Assembly: GCF_014384705.1 (NCBI RefSeq) | Contig: NZ_JACRSN010000017.1 | Location: forward strand, 1-64,000 | Length of the DNA: 64,000 bases | Direction: 5' to 3' | DNA from: Yeguia hominis | GTDB lineage: Bacteria; Bacillota; Clostridia; Oscillospirales; Acutalibacteraceae | Part shown: piece by piece, positions 42,733-50,275 of the stretch | Position numbering within the stretch: the first letter of the stretch is position 1 | How the letters are laid out: each line of letters opens with the position of its first letter | Position numbers and translations under genes: made by a program | Notes under the pieces: generated by a model | The model's input: only the letters and a program-made list of their open reading frames with translations | What the model was told of the DNA's origin: nothing | Databases searched by the model: none

Positions 42733-43233
42733 TCAGGCATCCTGATATTTCTCAAGGATCTTATCGATGTCGTCCGGAACCAGACGTCCGTAAACTTCAT
42801 CGTTGATGGTGAGAACCGGCGCAAGACCGCAAGCACCGATGCAGCGGCAGGCTTCAAGGGAAAATCTTCCGTCAGCCGTGCACTCGCCGCCCTCAATGCC
42901 GAGGCGCTTCGCGAGGCGCGCATAAACTTCTCCGGACCCTTTGACATAGCAGGCGGTACCAAGACATACGGAGACCTTGTACTTGCCCTTCGGGTTCAGG
43001 GAGAACTGCGAATAGAAGGTTGCGACACCGTAGACTTCTTCGAGGGAAATGTTAAGGCCGGATGCGATGATTTTCTGCACTTCGATCGGCAGATAACCGT
43101 AGATCTCCTGCGCCTCCTGCAGGATCGGCATCAACGCGCCTCTTTGTTCCTTCAGTCTGTCGATGACCGCGAGCAGCTGCTGTTCCTGTTCAGCAGTGCC
43201 GTGGAACGGGACTTTCGTAATGGCGTTTTGCAT
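42733..43233 (-). CDS. hydC: Hydrogenase subunit HydC (NuoE-like)
   Basis: A 166-residue thioredoxin-like [2Fe-2S] subunit. Cys ligands are in VCLGTACYVKG and CRCIGACGLAP, with a helical N-terminal part (LLAVIDRLKEQRGALMPILQEAQEIYGYLP) typical of NuoE. It is the first gene of the hyd operon, with AAGAGGAAGAG before the ATG, and is preceded by a possible Rex operator. Confidence 0.95.
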   Translation of the reverse strand: MQNAITKVPFHGTAEQEQQLLAVIDRLKEQRGALMPILQEAQEIYGYLPIEVQKIIASGLNISLEEVYGVATFYSQFSLNPKGKYKVSVCLGTACYVKGSGEVYARLAKRLGIEGGECTADGRFSLEACRCIGACGLAPVLTINDEVYGRLVPDDIDKILEKYQDA

Positions 43234-43321
43234 GCTTGACTTCCTCTCTTCCTCTTTGAGAAATGCTTCTGAAACTTTCTCAAAAATTCTGTGTTGTCCG
43301 CGCCTTTCCGTTTTTTCGGGT

Positions 43322-43339
43322 TTGCTTAATTTTTAACAA
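43322..43339. promoter_or_regulatory. Candidate Rex operator upstream of hydC
   Basis: TTGCTTAATTTTTAACAA matches the Rex consensus TTGTTAANNNNTTAACAA at 12 of 14 defined positions, with one half-site perfect. It lies about 90 bases before the hydC ATG, downstream of the AT-rich promoter patch, where binding would block transcription. Rex senses the NADH/NAD+ ratio and controls fermentation genes in clostridia. Confidence 0.5.
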
Positions 43340-43526
43340 TCCGGTTTCCCAAAAAGGCGCAGAAGTGTTCTGACATATTATTATATCAAAATATGCATAT
43401 ATATTATATCAAAGCACATATATAAAATCTATGGGTGCTTACGCATAATTTGAGTGCAATAAATTGTATAATTGTTACAGTTCTTGTGCTTTTTGACGAC
43501 ATAATGTCCTAACAAGTTTTGCATGG

Positions 43527-43555
43527 TTGATTTTCACCAAATTTCGGTGTATACT
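43527..43555 (+). promoter_or_regulatory. Promoter of the sensory hydrogenase operon
   Basis: TTGATT (43527-43532) and TATACT (43550-43555) are separated by 17 bases. Transcription would start near 43562, giving a leader of roughly 85 bases before the first DRTGG gene. Confidence 0.6.
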
Positions 43556-43648
43556 ATAAATGATTTTTAGATGTAAAATTCCGGAGACCGGCGGACTTTT
43601 TCTGACATCTTCATAAACCGTATCAAAAGAAGGAGGCGAAAGGCATCG

Positions 43649-44056
43649 ATGTGCGGCAGGCCGGTCCGAACATGCCCTGCGAGCGGACATCGTGCTGCTG
43701 ATATGACTGTCAACGATGTGAAAATCATTTTAAATGCAAAGGTTTGGTGTTGTGAAAGCAAGCTTTCTGCAGAGGTGCACTCCGCCTGCGGAAGCGACAT
43801 GATGAGTGATGTCCTTGCTTTTGTCAAGGATCAATCTGTGCTGCTGAGCGGCCTTATCAATCCGCAGGTCATCCGCACAGCGGAAATGATGGACATGCTC
43901 TGCGTGATTTTTGTCCGCGGAAAACAGCCGGATGAAACGATTCTCGCGCTTGCAAAAGAAAAAGAAATCTGCATCATAACGACTGCCCACCCGATGTTTA
44001 CAGCCTGCGGGCTGCTCTATCAGCATGGGCTTAAAGGCGGGTGCAGTGCAGAATGA
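43649..44056 (+). CDS. DRTGG-domain protein (first copy)
   Basis: The core (MTVNDVKIILNAKVWCCESK through FVRGKQPDETILALAKEKEICIITTAHPMFTACGLLYQHGL) matches the small DRTGG domain, a ligand-binding fold also found in pyrophosphatases and next to phosphotransacetylase domains. The usual start MTVN is at 43703 but has no RBS. ATG at 43649 follows AAGGAGG, so both starts are possible. It overlaps the next gene in an ATGA. It heads the five-gene operon facing hydABC. Confidence 0.8.
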   Translation: MCGRPVRTCPASGHRAADMTVNDVKIILNAKVWCCESKLSAEVHSACGSDMMSDVLAFVKDQSVLLSGLINPQVIRTAEMMDMLCVIFVRGKQPDETILALAKEKEICIITTAHPMFTACGLLYQHGLKGGCSAE

Positions 44057-44481
44057 ACTCCTCTCTGACCCTGGAATATACCGTTCCCGGGGATGATTTC
44101 ACCCGTGCAGGGGAGGCCTCCGGCAGCGTCAAAAAGACGCTCAAACAGCTTGGATTTCCTGCCGATGTGATCCGCAAGGTTGCAATCGCGCTCTATGAAG
44201 GGGAAATCAATATGGTGATCCACGCCGGCGGCGGCAACATTGTCGTAACGATTTTCCCGGAAAAGATCGACATGCTTCTGACCGATCATGGTCCGGGCAT
44301 CGCCGACATCGCGCTTGCCATGCGCGCAGGGTATTCGACCGCGCCTGATCAGGTGCGCGATCTCGGGTTCGGCGCCGGAATGGGGCTGCCCAATATGGAA
44401 AAATACAGTGACCGGTTCCAGATTGACAGCATCGTCGGATCCGGCACAACCGTACATATGCAGGTTGACAATCTGAAATAA
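44053..44481 (+). CDS. RsbW/anti-sigma-type ATP-binding protein
   Basis: A 142-residue GHKL ATPase domain protein beginning MNSSLTLEYTVPGDDF. It has the N-box ALYEGEINMVIHAGGGNI, the D-box DHGPGI, and a lid GFGAGMGLPNMEKYSD, the pattern of RsbW/SpoIIAB-type serine kinases and anti-sigma factors. Translation is coupled to the DRTGG gene by an ATGA overlap. Its target is unknown; it could phosphorylate or bind a partner in response to the Fe-S sensor encoded next. Confidence 0.85.
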   Translation: MNSSLTLEYTVPGDDFTRAGEASGSVKKTLKQLGFPADVIRKVAIALYEGEINMVIHAGGGNIVVTIFPEKIDMLLTDHGPGIADIALAMRAGYSTAPDQVRDLGFGAGMGLPNMEKYSDRFQIDSIVGSGTTVHMQVDNLK

Positions 44482-44529
44482 AGCCGGATTCCGGCAATCT
44501 ACTGAACAACAAAAGGACTGCGTTTTTTT

Positions 44530-45858
44530 ATGGAAAAAAAGTTTTTTCATTCTGTCACGCTGAACAAAGACAGCTGTAAGGGCTGCACCAACTGCATCAA
44601 ACGCTGCCCGACGGAAGCCATCCGCGTCCAAAACGGAAAGGCAAAAATTCTTTCTGACCGCTGTATCGACTGCGGAGAATGCATCCGTGTCTGTCCGCAT
44701 CACGCAAAACAGGCGACATCCGACAAACTTGAGGTCGTTTTAAATCAGTTTTCCTATGCCATTGCGCTTCCTGCGCCTTCCCTATACGGCCAGTTTAATC
44801 ATCTGGACAGCATAGATCCGGTGCTGAACGGCCTTATCGCCATGGGCTTCGATGAAGTGTTTGAAGTTTCCCGCGCCGCGGAACTGGTTTCAGACGCCAC
44901 AAGACGGTTTCTTGGGTGCGGAACGATTCGAAAGCCGGTCATCAGCTCCGCCTGTCCGACAATTACGCGCCTGATCCGCGTGCGGTTTCCGGATCTGCTC
45001 GATCATATTCTCCCCCTTCTTGCTCCGGCCGAGCTCGCCGCGCGCCTTGCAAAGCAGGACGCTTCCCGCAAAACCGGCCTTGCACCAGATCAAATCGGAA
45101 CCGTATTTCTCTCTCCGTGTCCGGCAAAGGTCACCAGCACAAAAATGACGCTCGGAACCCGCAAAAGCGAAATTGACGCTGTTGTTGCAATCAAGGATGT
45201 CTACCCGCGCCTTTTAAGCCATATGAAGCACCAGGAGATACAGGCGGAGCTTTCCAGCTCCGGCAGAATCGGAATCGGCTGGGGCAGCTCCGGCGGAGAA
45301 GCCGCCGCCATGTTCAACGAGCGCTATCTTGCGGCCGACGGAATCGAAAACTGCATCCGCGTGCTGGAGGATCTCGAAGATGACAAACTCGGGGAACTCG
45401 ATTTTGTAGAACTCAATTCCTGTCCGGGCGGCTGTGTCGGCGGGGTGCTGACCGTAGAAAACCCCTATATCGCCAAAGTCAAGCTCAAGCATCTGCGGCA
45501 GTTTTTACCGGTCTCCTGCAACCGCTTTACCGATGAGGTTCCGGCCTTTGCACAGTGGGATCTTCCGGTGGAATATGAGCCCGTCATGGAGCTCGACGCC
45601 GATCTCGGCACCGCCATGGAAAAGATGGCCAAAATCGACGAAATTACCGACTGTCTGCCGGGGCTTGACTGCGGATCGTGCGGTTCGCCTTCCTGTCGTT
45701 CGCTTGCAGAAGACATTGTCCGCGGATACACCACGAAAGACGCGTGCATCTTTATTTTAAAGGAATCCATGCTCAGTATTGCCGAATCCTTGGCGCGGCT
45801 CGGACGGCAGGATTTTCATTTTCATCACGACGAAGAAAGCGAGGGGCATTCATCATGA
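44530..45858 (+). CDS. [FeFe] hydrogenase-like sensory protein (HydS-type)
   Basis: The 442-residue protein has a 2x[4Fe-4S] ferredoxin (Cys 16, 19, 22, 26 and 45, 48, 51, 55), a hydrogenase large-subunit-like domain with degenerate motifs (SSACPT, SPCPAK, ELNSCPGGCVGG), and a C-terminal PF04060-like four-Cys domain (LDCGSCGSPSCRSLAEDIV). It lacks the GGGQP proton/cluster context of catalytic enzymes. This domain order corresponds to the putative sensory [FeFe] hydrogenases (group D style). Its operon mates are ATPase and DRTGG proteins, so an H2/redox sensing role is likely, not catalysis. Confidence 0.88.
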   Translation: MEKKFFHSVTLNKDSCKGCTNCIKRCPTEAIRVQNGKAKILSDRCIDCGECIRVCPHHAKQATSDKLEVVLNQFSYAIALPAPSLYGQFNHLDSIDPVLNGLIAMGFDEVFEVSRAAELVSDATRRFLGCGTIRKPVISSACPTITRLIRVRFPDLLDHILPLLAPAELAARLAKQDASRKTGLAPDQIGTVFLSPCPAKVTSTKMTLGTRKSEIDAVVAIKDVYPRLLSHMKHQEIQAELSSSGRIGIGWGSSGGEAAAMFNERYLAADGIENCIRVLEDLEDDKLGELDFVELNSCPGGCVGGVLTVENPYIAKVKLKHLRQFLPVSCNRFTDEVPAFAQWDLPVEYEPVMELDADLGTAMEKMAKIDEITDCLPGLDCGSCGSPSCRSLAEDIVRGYTTKDACIFILKESMLSIAESLARLGRQDFHFHHDEESEGHSS

Positions 45859-46199
45859 CTGTCGCAGAAACCGCAAAACAAGCCGGATTTGAAATCCTTT
45901 CCGGAGAAGCCGCGCTTTCCCGGGAAATTAAAAGTGTCTTTTGCTGCGATCTTTTGAGTTTCGTCATGGGCCGTGCGCCGCAGGATTCCGCCTGGGTGAC
46001 AGTAATGGGCAATGTCAATGCCGTCGCAGTCGCTTCCCTTGCGGATACCGCCTGCCTGATTCTGGCAGAAAACGCAGAGATGGACAGCACTGCGCGAATG
46101 CGCGCCAAAGAACAGGATATTGCGGTTCTCAGGACTGCTCTTCCGGTTTATGAAGCAGCCAGAGCGGTCGACCGGATCGCCTGCAATCGGCCGGAGTAG
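45855..46199 (+). CDS. DRTGG-domain protein (second copy)
   Basis: A 114-residue single-domain protein (MTVAETAKQAGFEILSGEAA, then WVTVMGNVNAVAVASLADTACLILAE and DIAVLRTALPVYEAARAVDRI). It is a paralogue of the protein encoded at 43649, only distantly similar in sequence. ATG at 45855 overlaps the preceding stop as ATGA, with GAGGGG upstream. Two DRTGG proteins around one sensor suggest a ligand-responsive pair. Confidence 0.85.
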   Translation: MTVAETAKQAGFEILSGEAALSREIKSVFCCDLLSFVMGRAPQDSAWVTVMGNVNAVAVASLADTACLILAENAEMDSTARMRAKEQDIAVLRTALPVYEAARAVDRIACNRPE

Positions 46200-46203
46200 C
46201 GCC

Positions 46204-46887
46204 ATGTATTACGATCTGCATATCCATTCCTGCCTCTCCCCTTGCGGAGACCGCGATATGACGGTCAACAACATCGTCCACATGGCTGCGCTCAAAGGAT
46301 TAGAACTGATTGCGCTGACCGATCACAACACTGCAAAAAACTGCCCCGCCTTTTTACAGGTGGCGGCTGCGGCCGGAATTCGCGCACTGCCGGGAATGGA
46401 GCTCAACACCTCGGAGGAAATCCACACGGTCTGTCTCTTCCGGAAACTGGAAAATGCCCTTGCCTTTGACCGCTATGTCTACGACCGCCTTCCCGCAATT
46501 GCAAACCGGCCGGAAATTTTCGGGGAACAGCTGCTCTGCGACGAAACGGACGCCGTCACCGGAACGGTTTCCAAGCTGCTTCTCAGCGCCGCCGCCATTT
46601 CGTTTGCGCAGCTCGACAGCCTGATGGAAACCTTTGGCGGGATCTATTTCCCCTCCCATATCGACCGGACATCCTACAGCCTGCTTTCCAGCCTCGGCTT
46701 TGTCCCGGAAGAAAACCGGTTTCCGGCCTTTGAGTTGTCCGAAATGACATGTTATGCGGAACTTGTTTCCCGGAACCCGTATCTTGCCGGGATTCCATGC
46801 GTCCATAATTCCGACGCCCATTACCTTTGGGATATTTCCGAAGCAGAATATTCGCTGGATCAGCGGCTTTTAGAACTTCTCCTATGA
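46204..46887 (+). CDS. PHP-domain phosphoesterase
   Basis: The 227-residue protein shows the PHP metal motifs YYDLHIHSCLSPCGDRDM, ALTDHN, a Glu in PGMELNTSEEIH, FPSHIDR and HNSDAH. It is a metal-dependent phosphoesterase of the TrpH/YciV style but the substrate is unknown. ATG at 46204 is 4 bases past the DRTGG stop. It is the last gene of the sensory operon and may degrade the small molecule read by the DRTGG proteins (inference). Confidence 0.88.
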   Translation: MYYDLHIHSCLSPCGDRDMTVNNIVHMAALKGLELIALTDHNTAKNCPAFLQVAAAAGIRALPGMELNTSEEIHTVCLFRKLENALAFDRYVYDRLPAIANRPEIFGEQLLCDETDAVTGTVSKLLLSAAAISFAQLDSLMETFGGIYFPSHIDRTSYSLLSSLGFVPEENRFPAFELSEMTCYAELVSRNPYLAGIPCVHNSDAHYLWDISEAEYSLDQRLLELLL

Positions 46888-46914
46888 GAAGTTTCAACGT
46901 TTTCAAAAATGGTC

Positions 46915-46945
46915 TTGACTTCAAGTGCACATGATGTTTTATGAT
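46915..46945 (+). promoter_or_regulatory. Promoter of the alcohol dehydrogenase gene
   Basis: TTGACT (46915-46920) is followed 18-19 bases later by TTATGAT (46939-46945). The predicted leader is about 27 bases and contains AAAGGAGG before the ATG. Confidence 0.5.
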
Positions 46946-46977
46946 AAACATATCTGGAATTTTAAAGGAGGAATTTG

Positions 46978-48150
46978 ATGGATAATTTCACATTTTGGTC
47001 GCCGACCCTGTTTGAGTTTGGGAAAGGCAGCGAAGAAAAAACAGGAGAACTGATCCGCCTGTTTGGCGGAAGCAAGGTACTCGTCCATTTTGGAGGCGGA
47101 TCGGTCAAACGAAACGGCGTTCTTGCGCGTGTGGAAGATTCCCTCTGCAAGGCTGGTCTTCCGTTTGTAGAACTTGGCGGTGTAAAGCCCAATCCGCGCA
47201 GCGGACTTGTCTACGAAGGTATTGCGCTTTGCCGGAAAGAAAATGTCGATTTCATTCTTGCTGTCGGTGGCGGCAGCGTGATCGACTCTGCAAAGGCAAT
47301 TGCCATCGGCGTCCCCTATACCGGAGATTTCTGGGACTTCTATTCCGGAAAAGCCGCTGTAAAATCCAGCTTGCCGATCGGAACAGTTCTGACCATTGCC
47401 GCAGCCGGAAGCGAGGGGTCTGCTGGCAGCGTCATCACACAGGAGGAGACGAATCTAAAGCGCGCGGCCGGAAATGAGTGCATGCGTCCGAAATTTTCTG
47501 TACTGAATCCGGCGTTCACCTGCACTCTTCCGGCATACCAGACCGCCTGCGGCATCACCGATATCATGGCGCATGTTTGCGAGCGGTATTTCACGAACAC
47601 CCGGCATGTTGAGACAACAGATCGGCTTTGCGAAGCTGTCCTGAAGGCGGTCATCGAAGAGGCTCCGAAGGTTCTTGCAAACCCGAACGACTATGAAGCG
47701 CGCGCCAATATCCTGTGGGCCGGCACGATCGCGCACAATGACCTCTGCGGTGTCGGCCGCACACAGGACTGGAACAGCCACGACATCGAGCATGAACTTT
47801 CCGGGCTCTACGATGTTGCGCACGGTGCCGGGCTTTCTGTCATCATGCCGGCATGGATGCAGCATGTCTACCAGCACGATATCCCGCGGTTTGCGCAGTT
47901 TGCCGTTCGGGTTTGGGGGTGCGACATGCATTTCGATGATCCCGAAGCCACCGCAAAAGAAGGAATTGCACGCTTCCGCGCATTTCTCACCGCAATCGGC
48001 ATGCCTGCGACTTTTTCGGACATCGGCGCCAAAGCGGAAGACATTCCGATCTTGGTGAAAAACCTCGGCGTAACCGAAGAAAAGCCTCGCGCCGGATTCA
48101 TGCAGCTTGCCCCGCACGATGTTGAAGCCATTTACCGACTCGCCCTGTAA
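46978..48150 (+). CDS. Iron-containing alcohol dehydrogenase (butanol dehydrogenase type)
   Basis: Reduces aldehydes to alcohols with NAD(P)H during fermentation. The 390-residue protein has the nucleotide-binding GGGSVIDSAKAIAIG and LTIAAAGSEGSAGSVIT and the metal-site region including HDIEHELSGLYDVAHGAG with the Fe-binding histidines. ATG at 46978 follows AAAGGAGG with a 7-base spacer. It is a single-gene unit with its own promoter and terminator, next to the hydrogenase-sensing operon, consistent with electron-sink genes grouped together. Confidence 0.93.
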   Translation: MDNFTFWSPTLFEFGKGSEEKTGELIRLFGGSKVLVHFGGGSVKRNGVLARVEDSLCKAGLPFVELGGVKPNPRSGLVYEGIALCRKENVDFILAVGGGSVIDSAKAIAIGVPYTGDFWDFYSGKAAVKSSLPIGTVLTIAAAGSEGSAGSVITQEETNLKRAAGNECMRPKFSVLNPAFTCTLPAYQTACGITDIMAHVCERYFTNTRHVETTDRLCEAVLKAVIEEAPKVLANPNDYEARANILWAGTIAHNDLCGVGRTQDWNSHDIEHELSGLYDVAHGAGLSVIMPAWMQHVYQHDIPRFAQFAVRVWGCDMHFDDPEATAKEGIARFRAFLTAIGMPATFSDIGAKAEDIPILVKNLGVTEEKPRAGFMQLAPHDVEAIYRLAL

Positions 48151-48173
48151 CAGCAAATTCATCCAAACAAGCA

Positions 48174-48223
48174 AGCGGCTCCGTCCGGCATTTCTGCCCG
48201 GCGGAACCGCTGTTCTTTTTTTT
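48174..48223 (+). terminator. Terminator of the alcohol dehydrogenase gene
   Basis: AGCGGCTCCGTCCGG pairs imperfectly with the CCCGGCGGAACCGCT arm and is followed by GTTCTTTTTTTT, about 25 bases past the stop. Confidence 0.88.
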
Positions 48224-48457
48224 AGAAGATCATGCTCGTTTCTGGACGTCAAACAGCTGTGCGGCATTTTACAAACGTTTTACGCCCGCACAAAACACGG
48301 TGCATCGGATTCTATGAAACCATGCATTGCTTTCTGGGTATCCCTGATTTCTTACAAAAAATTTCTCCTAAAAAGCAGACGCAGGCATTTGCCGCACCTC
48401 TACCCGCAAATCGGCTTCTTTAGCTAATGGTCCGTCTCCGATGCAAACATCCATTTC

Positions 48458-48904
48458 TCAGGACTTCCGGCGGTTTTGCCGGTCGAACTCCGGATTGAAC
48501 GCATAGAAGTTTTTCGAATCCAGATGGTCCGTAATAATCCGCAGCCCTTCGCCGAACCGCTGATAATGCACGACTTCGCGCTGACGGAGGAATTTGATGG
48601 GATCCCGGACATCGGGATCGTCGCAGAAGCGCAGGATATTGTCGTACGTGGTCCGCGCTTTCTGTTCTGCCGCCATGTCTTCGTGAATATCGGTAATGGC
48701 GTCCCCGGCGACCGAAAACGTCGAGGCGCTGAACGGAACGCCGTTTGCGTCAGTCGGATAAATCCCCGTTGTATGGTCGACAAAATACGGTGCGAATCCG
48801 GATTTCTGGATTTCTTCTTCTGTCAGGTTCCGCGTTAATTGATAGACAATCGCACTGACCATTTCGAGGTGCGCCAACTCTTCGGTGCCCAGAGAAGCAT
48901 CGGA
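48458..48904 (-). pseudogene. Mn-catalase/CotJC-type gene, 3' part, cut by the conjugative element
   Basis: The minus-strand frame reads GTEELAHLEMVSAIVYQLT, HTTGIYPTDANGVPFSAS, DIHEDMAAEQKARTTYDNIL and QREVVHYQRFGEGL and ends normally. These are the second half of a dimanganese catalase or spore coat CotJC protein, including the Glu/His ligands in EELAHLEM and REVVHYQRFG. Roughly the first 65 residues, including ligands from the first helices, are missing. At about 48904 the frame runs into unrelated sequence, the left end of the ICE. The other part of the gene may lie beyond the element's far end. Confidence 0.85.
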
Positions 48905-48925
48905 AATGTTCCAATGTATCAAATA
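48897..48925. other. Left junction (attL) of the conjugative element
   Basis: Homology to Mn-catalase stops at about 48900-48905 (codons for SDAS), and from about 48906 a different plus-strand coding frame is open. The crossover bases cannot be fixed without the right end or an empty site. Confidence 0.6.
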
Positions 48926-49112
48926 TGAGGACAAGCGTGAGGTCTTTGGCTTAAAGATACATAGCTTTTCGACACTCGACAGAATTAAAAAATATGACGA
49001 CTCTGACAACGAGGAAAATGCCGAAAAGCCTTATTCTATCAAGGTTGGCGAAACAAAGCGGACGATAAATCTATACGCCATCGCTACTACAAAATTTCAA
49101 ATTGCTGTCTAA
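48906..49112 (+). pseudogene. 3' end of an unidentified element gene, truncated at the junction
   Basis: An open frame from the junction encodes CIKYEDKREVFGLKIHSF, continues STLDRIKKYDDSDNEENAEK, and ends in TTKFQIAV-stop. Its composition is coding-like, but it has no start in the element, and any ATG upstream lies in the antisense of the catalase gene. I do not recognise the family. It may be a fragment left by insertion or the tail of a gene split by circularisation. Confidence 0.45.
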
Positions 49113-49159
49113 ATCAATGCTAAACCGTGTGCGCCATTTGTGGACAAGCAGGTGTTTGT

Positions 49160-49195
49160 AACCACACCATTTTATAATTTGAATGGTGTGGTTTA
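49160..49195. terminator. Hairpin between the truncated frame and the AbiEi gene
   Basis: AACCACACCATT and AATGGTGTGGTT form a 12-bp perfect stem with a 10-base loop. There is no long T-run, so it may be a weak terminator or a protein-binding palindrome near the element end. Confidence 0.55.
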
Positions 49196-49290
49196 CTACA
49201 CATTTGACTTGGCAATACGAGCTAAATATAATGGGCTAAAACAACCTAACGAGATGTTTTTACAGCACAATTTGGTGCAGAGGTAAGAGT

Positions 49291-49899
49291 ATGGTTTCAA
49301 TAAAAGACAGGAAAATTCTTAGGCAGATGTTCTCGCATTATGATTATGTAATGACCACGGCTCAGTTGAGCAAAGAAAAACTATATTACAGGGATATTCA
49401 AAGAATGTTGGGAGCTGGCTTGATAGAAAAAGTCAAGCGTGGCTACTATCATTGGACTATGGGGTCTGGCAAAGGCGATGTGGTGATAATCAGCCGTTTA
49501 TTCCCCGATGGTATTCTATGTATGGAAACAGCTTTATTCTATTATGGGTACAGCGATAGAAATCCTGCGGAGTGGAACATTGCTATTGATAAAAACACTT
49601 CCAGACAACGCACGAGAATAGATTACCCATCTGTAAAGGCTTATCGGATAGAGCCAACCATCCTCTCTATCGGAGCAACCAGAGGAGAAATAAATTTTAC
49701 CGATGTTCGCATTTATGACCGTGACCGTACCATCTGCGATGTTTTGCGTAATATGAACAAGATGGACAAGGAACTCTTCAACAAAGCAATTCAAGGCTAT
49801 GTAAACGACCCTCAAAAGAATGTTCCTAACCTTATCGAATATGCGAAAGCGCTAAGAGTATGGAATAAAGTAAAGAACTTAATCGGAGTGTGGCTGTAA
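49291..49899 (+). CDS. AbiEi-family transcriptional regulator (antitoxin-type), toxin absent
   Basis: The 202-residue protein has an N-terminal winged-helix domain (SKEKLYYRDIQRMLGAGLIEKVKRGYYHW) followed by the AbiEi C-terminal domain (FPDGILCMETALFYYGYSDRNP, VRIYDRDRTICDVLRNMNKMD). AbiEi proteins repress their own operon and antagonise the AbiEii nucleotidyltransferase toxin in type IV toxin-antitoxin systems. No AbiEii gene follows; the next frame is a 59-residue protein and a terminator. It may act only as an element regulator. Confidence 0.85.
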   Translation: MVSIKDRKILRQMFSHYDYVMTTAQLSKEKLYYRDIQRMLGAGLIEKVKRGYYHWTMGSGKGDVVIISRLFPDGILCMETALFYYGYSDRNPAEWNIAIDKNTSRQRTRIDYPSVKAYRIEPTILSIGATRGEINFTDVRIYDRDRTICDVLRNMNKMDKELFNKAIQGYVNDPQKNVPNLIEYAKALRVWNKVKNLIGVWL

Positions 49900-49971
49900 T
49901 GCCGAATATCGCTGCTCCACTCTGGAAAACAAACACCTACGGTACAATATAAACGCAAGGAGGTCGAGCGT

Positions 49972-50151
49972 ATGAAAGACAAAACCACTCATCTATATGT
50001 AGACGGTCACGAAAGAACGCTGATATTACATAGCCTTGTGGAGCTGAAAAATGCTCTTATACGGCAAGGCAGATATACGGACTGCATTGACGAACTCATT
50101 TTCAAGGTAGCCAATGCACCAGTCAAGAAAATGAAAATCGAATATGTTTAA
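49972..50151 (+). CDS. Small element protein of unknown function (59 aa)
   Basis: The frame starts with AAGGAGG 7 bases before the ATG and encodes MKDKTTHLYVDGHERTLILH, a short helical region with YTDCIDELIF, and a basic C-terminus KKMKIEYV. It is flanked by the AbiEi gene and a strong terminator. I recognise no family. The good RBS and position make it a credible gene. Confidence 0.65.
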   Translation: MKDKTTHLYVDGHERTLILHSLVELKNALIRQGRYTDCIDELIFKVANAPVKKMKIEYV

Positions 50152-50166
50152 GGCAATTCAAGAGTG

Positions 50167-50206
50167 AGCCGCTTATTCTTTTCCATAAGAGTAAGCGGCT
50201 TTTTTG
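50167..50206 (+). terminator. Terminator between the small gene and parA
   Basis: AGCCGCTTA and TAAGCGGCT with an additional inner stem (CTT/AAG) are followed by TTTTTGCG. It closes the AbiEi/small-gene transcript. Confidence 0.9.
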
Positions 50207-50226
50207 CGTCCTCTGTACGATTTACA

Positions 50227-50249
50227 TAGCCGCCTTGACAAAGCGGCTA
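50227..50249. repeat. Palindrome upstream of parA
   Basis: TAGCCGC and GCGGCTA flank a 9-base loop that includes TTGACA, 27 bases before the parA ATG. It shares the GCCGC/GCGGC core with the preceding terminator. It could be an operator or part of a promoter; no ParB site consensus is recognised. Confidence 0.4.
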
Positions 50250-50275
50250 AATCTATGCGAAAGGAGGACGCAGCT

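Larger units (their letters stand above)
43234..43648. promoter_or_regulatory. Divergent control region between the hyd operon and the sensory operon
   Basis: This 415-base region serves both operons. It includes a Rex-like site (43322-43339), an AT-rich patch with two direct copies of TTATATCAAA (43381 and 43405, each reading as TATAAT on the minus strand), and a plus-strand promoter at 43527-43555. Shared spacing suggests coordinated control of the hydrogenase and its putative sensor. Confidence 0.55.

Noticed and set aside
48885..49112. ATG at 48885 as the start of a 75-residue gene
   Set aside because: The first codons lie in the antisense of the catalase gene, across the element junction. 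The frame is better read as a truncated 3' end.
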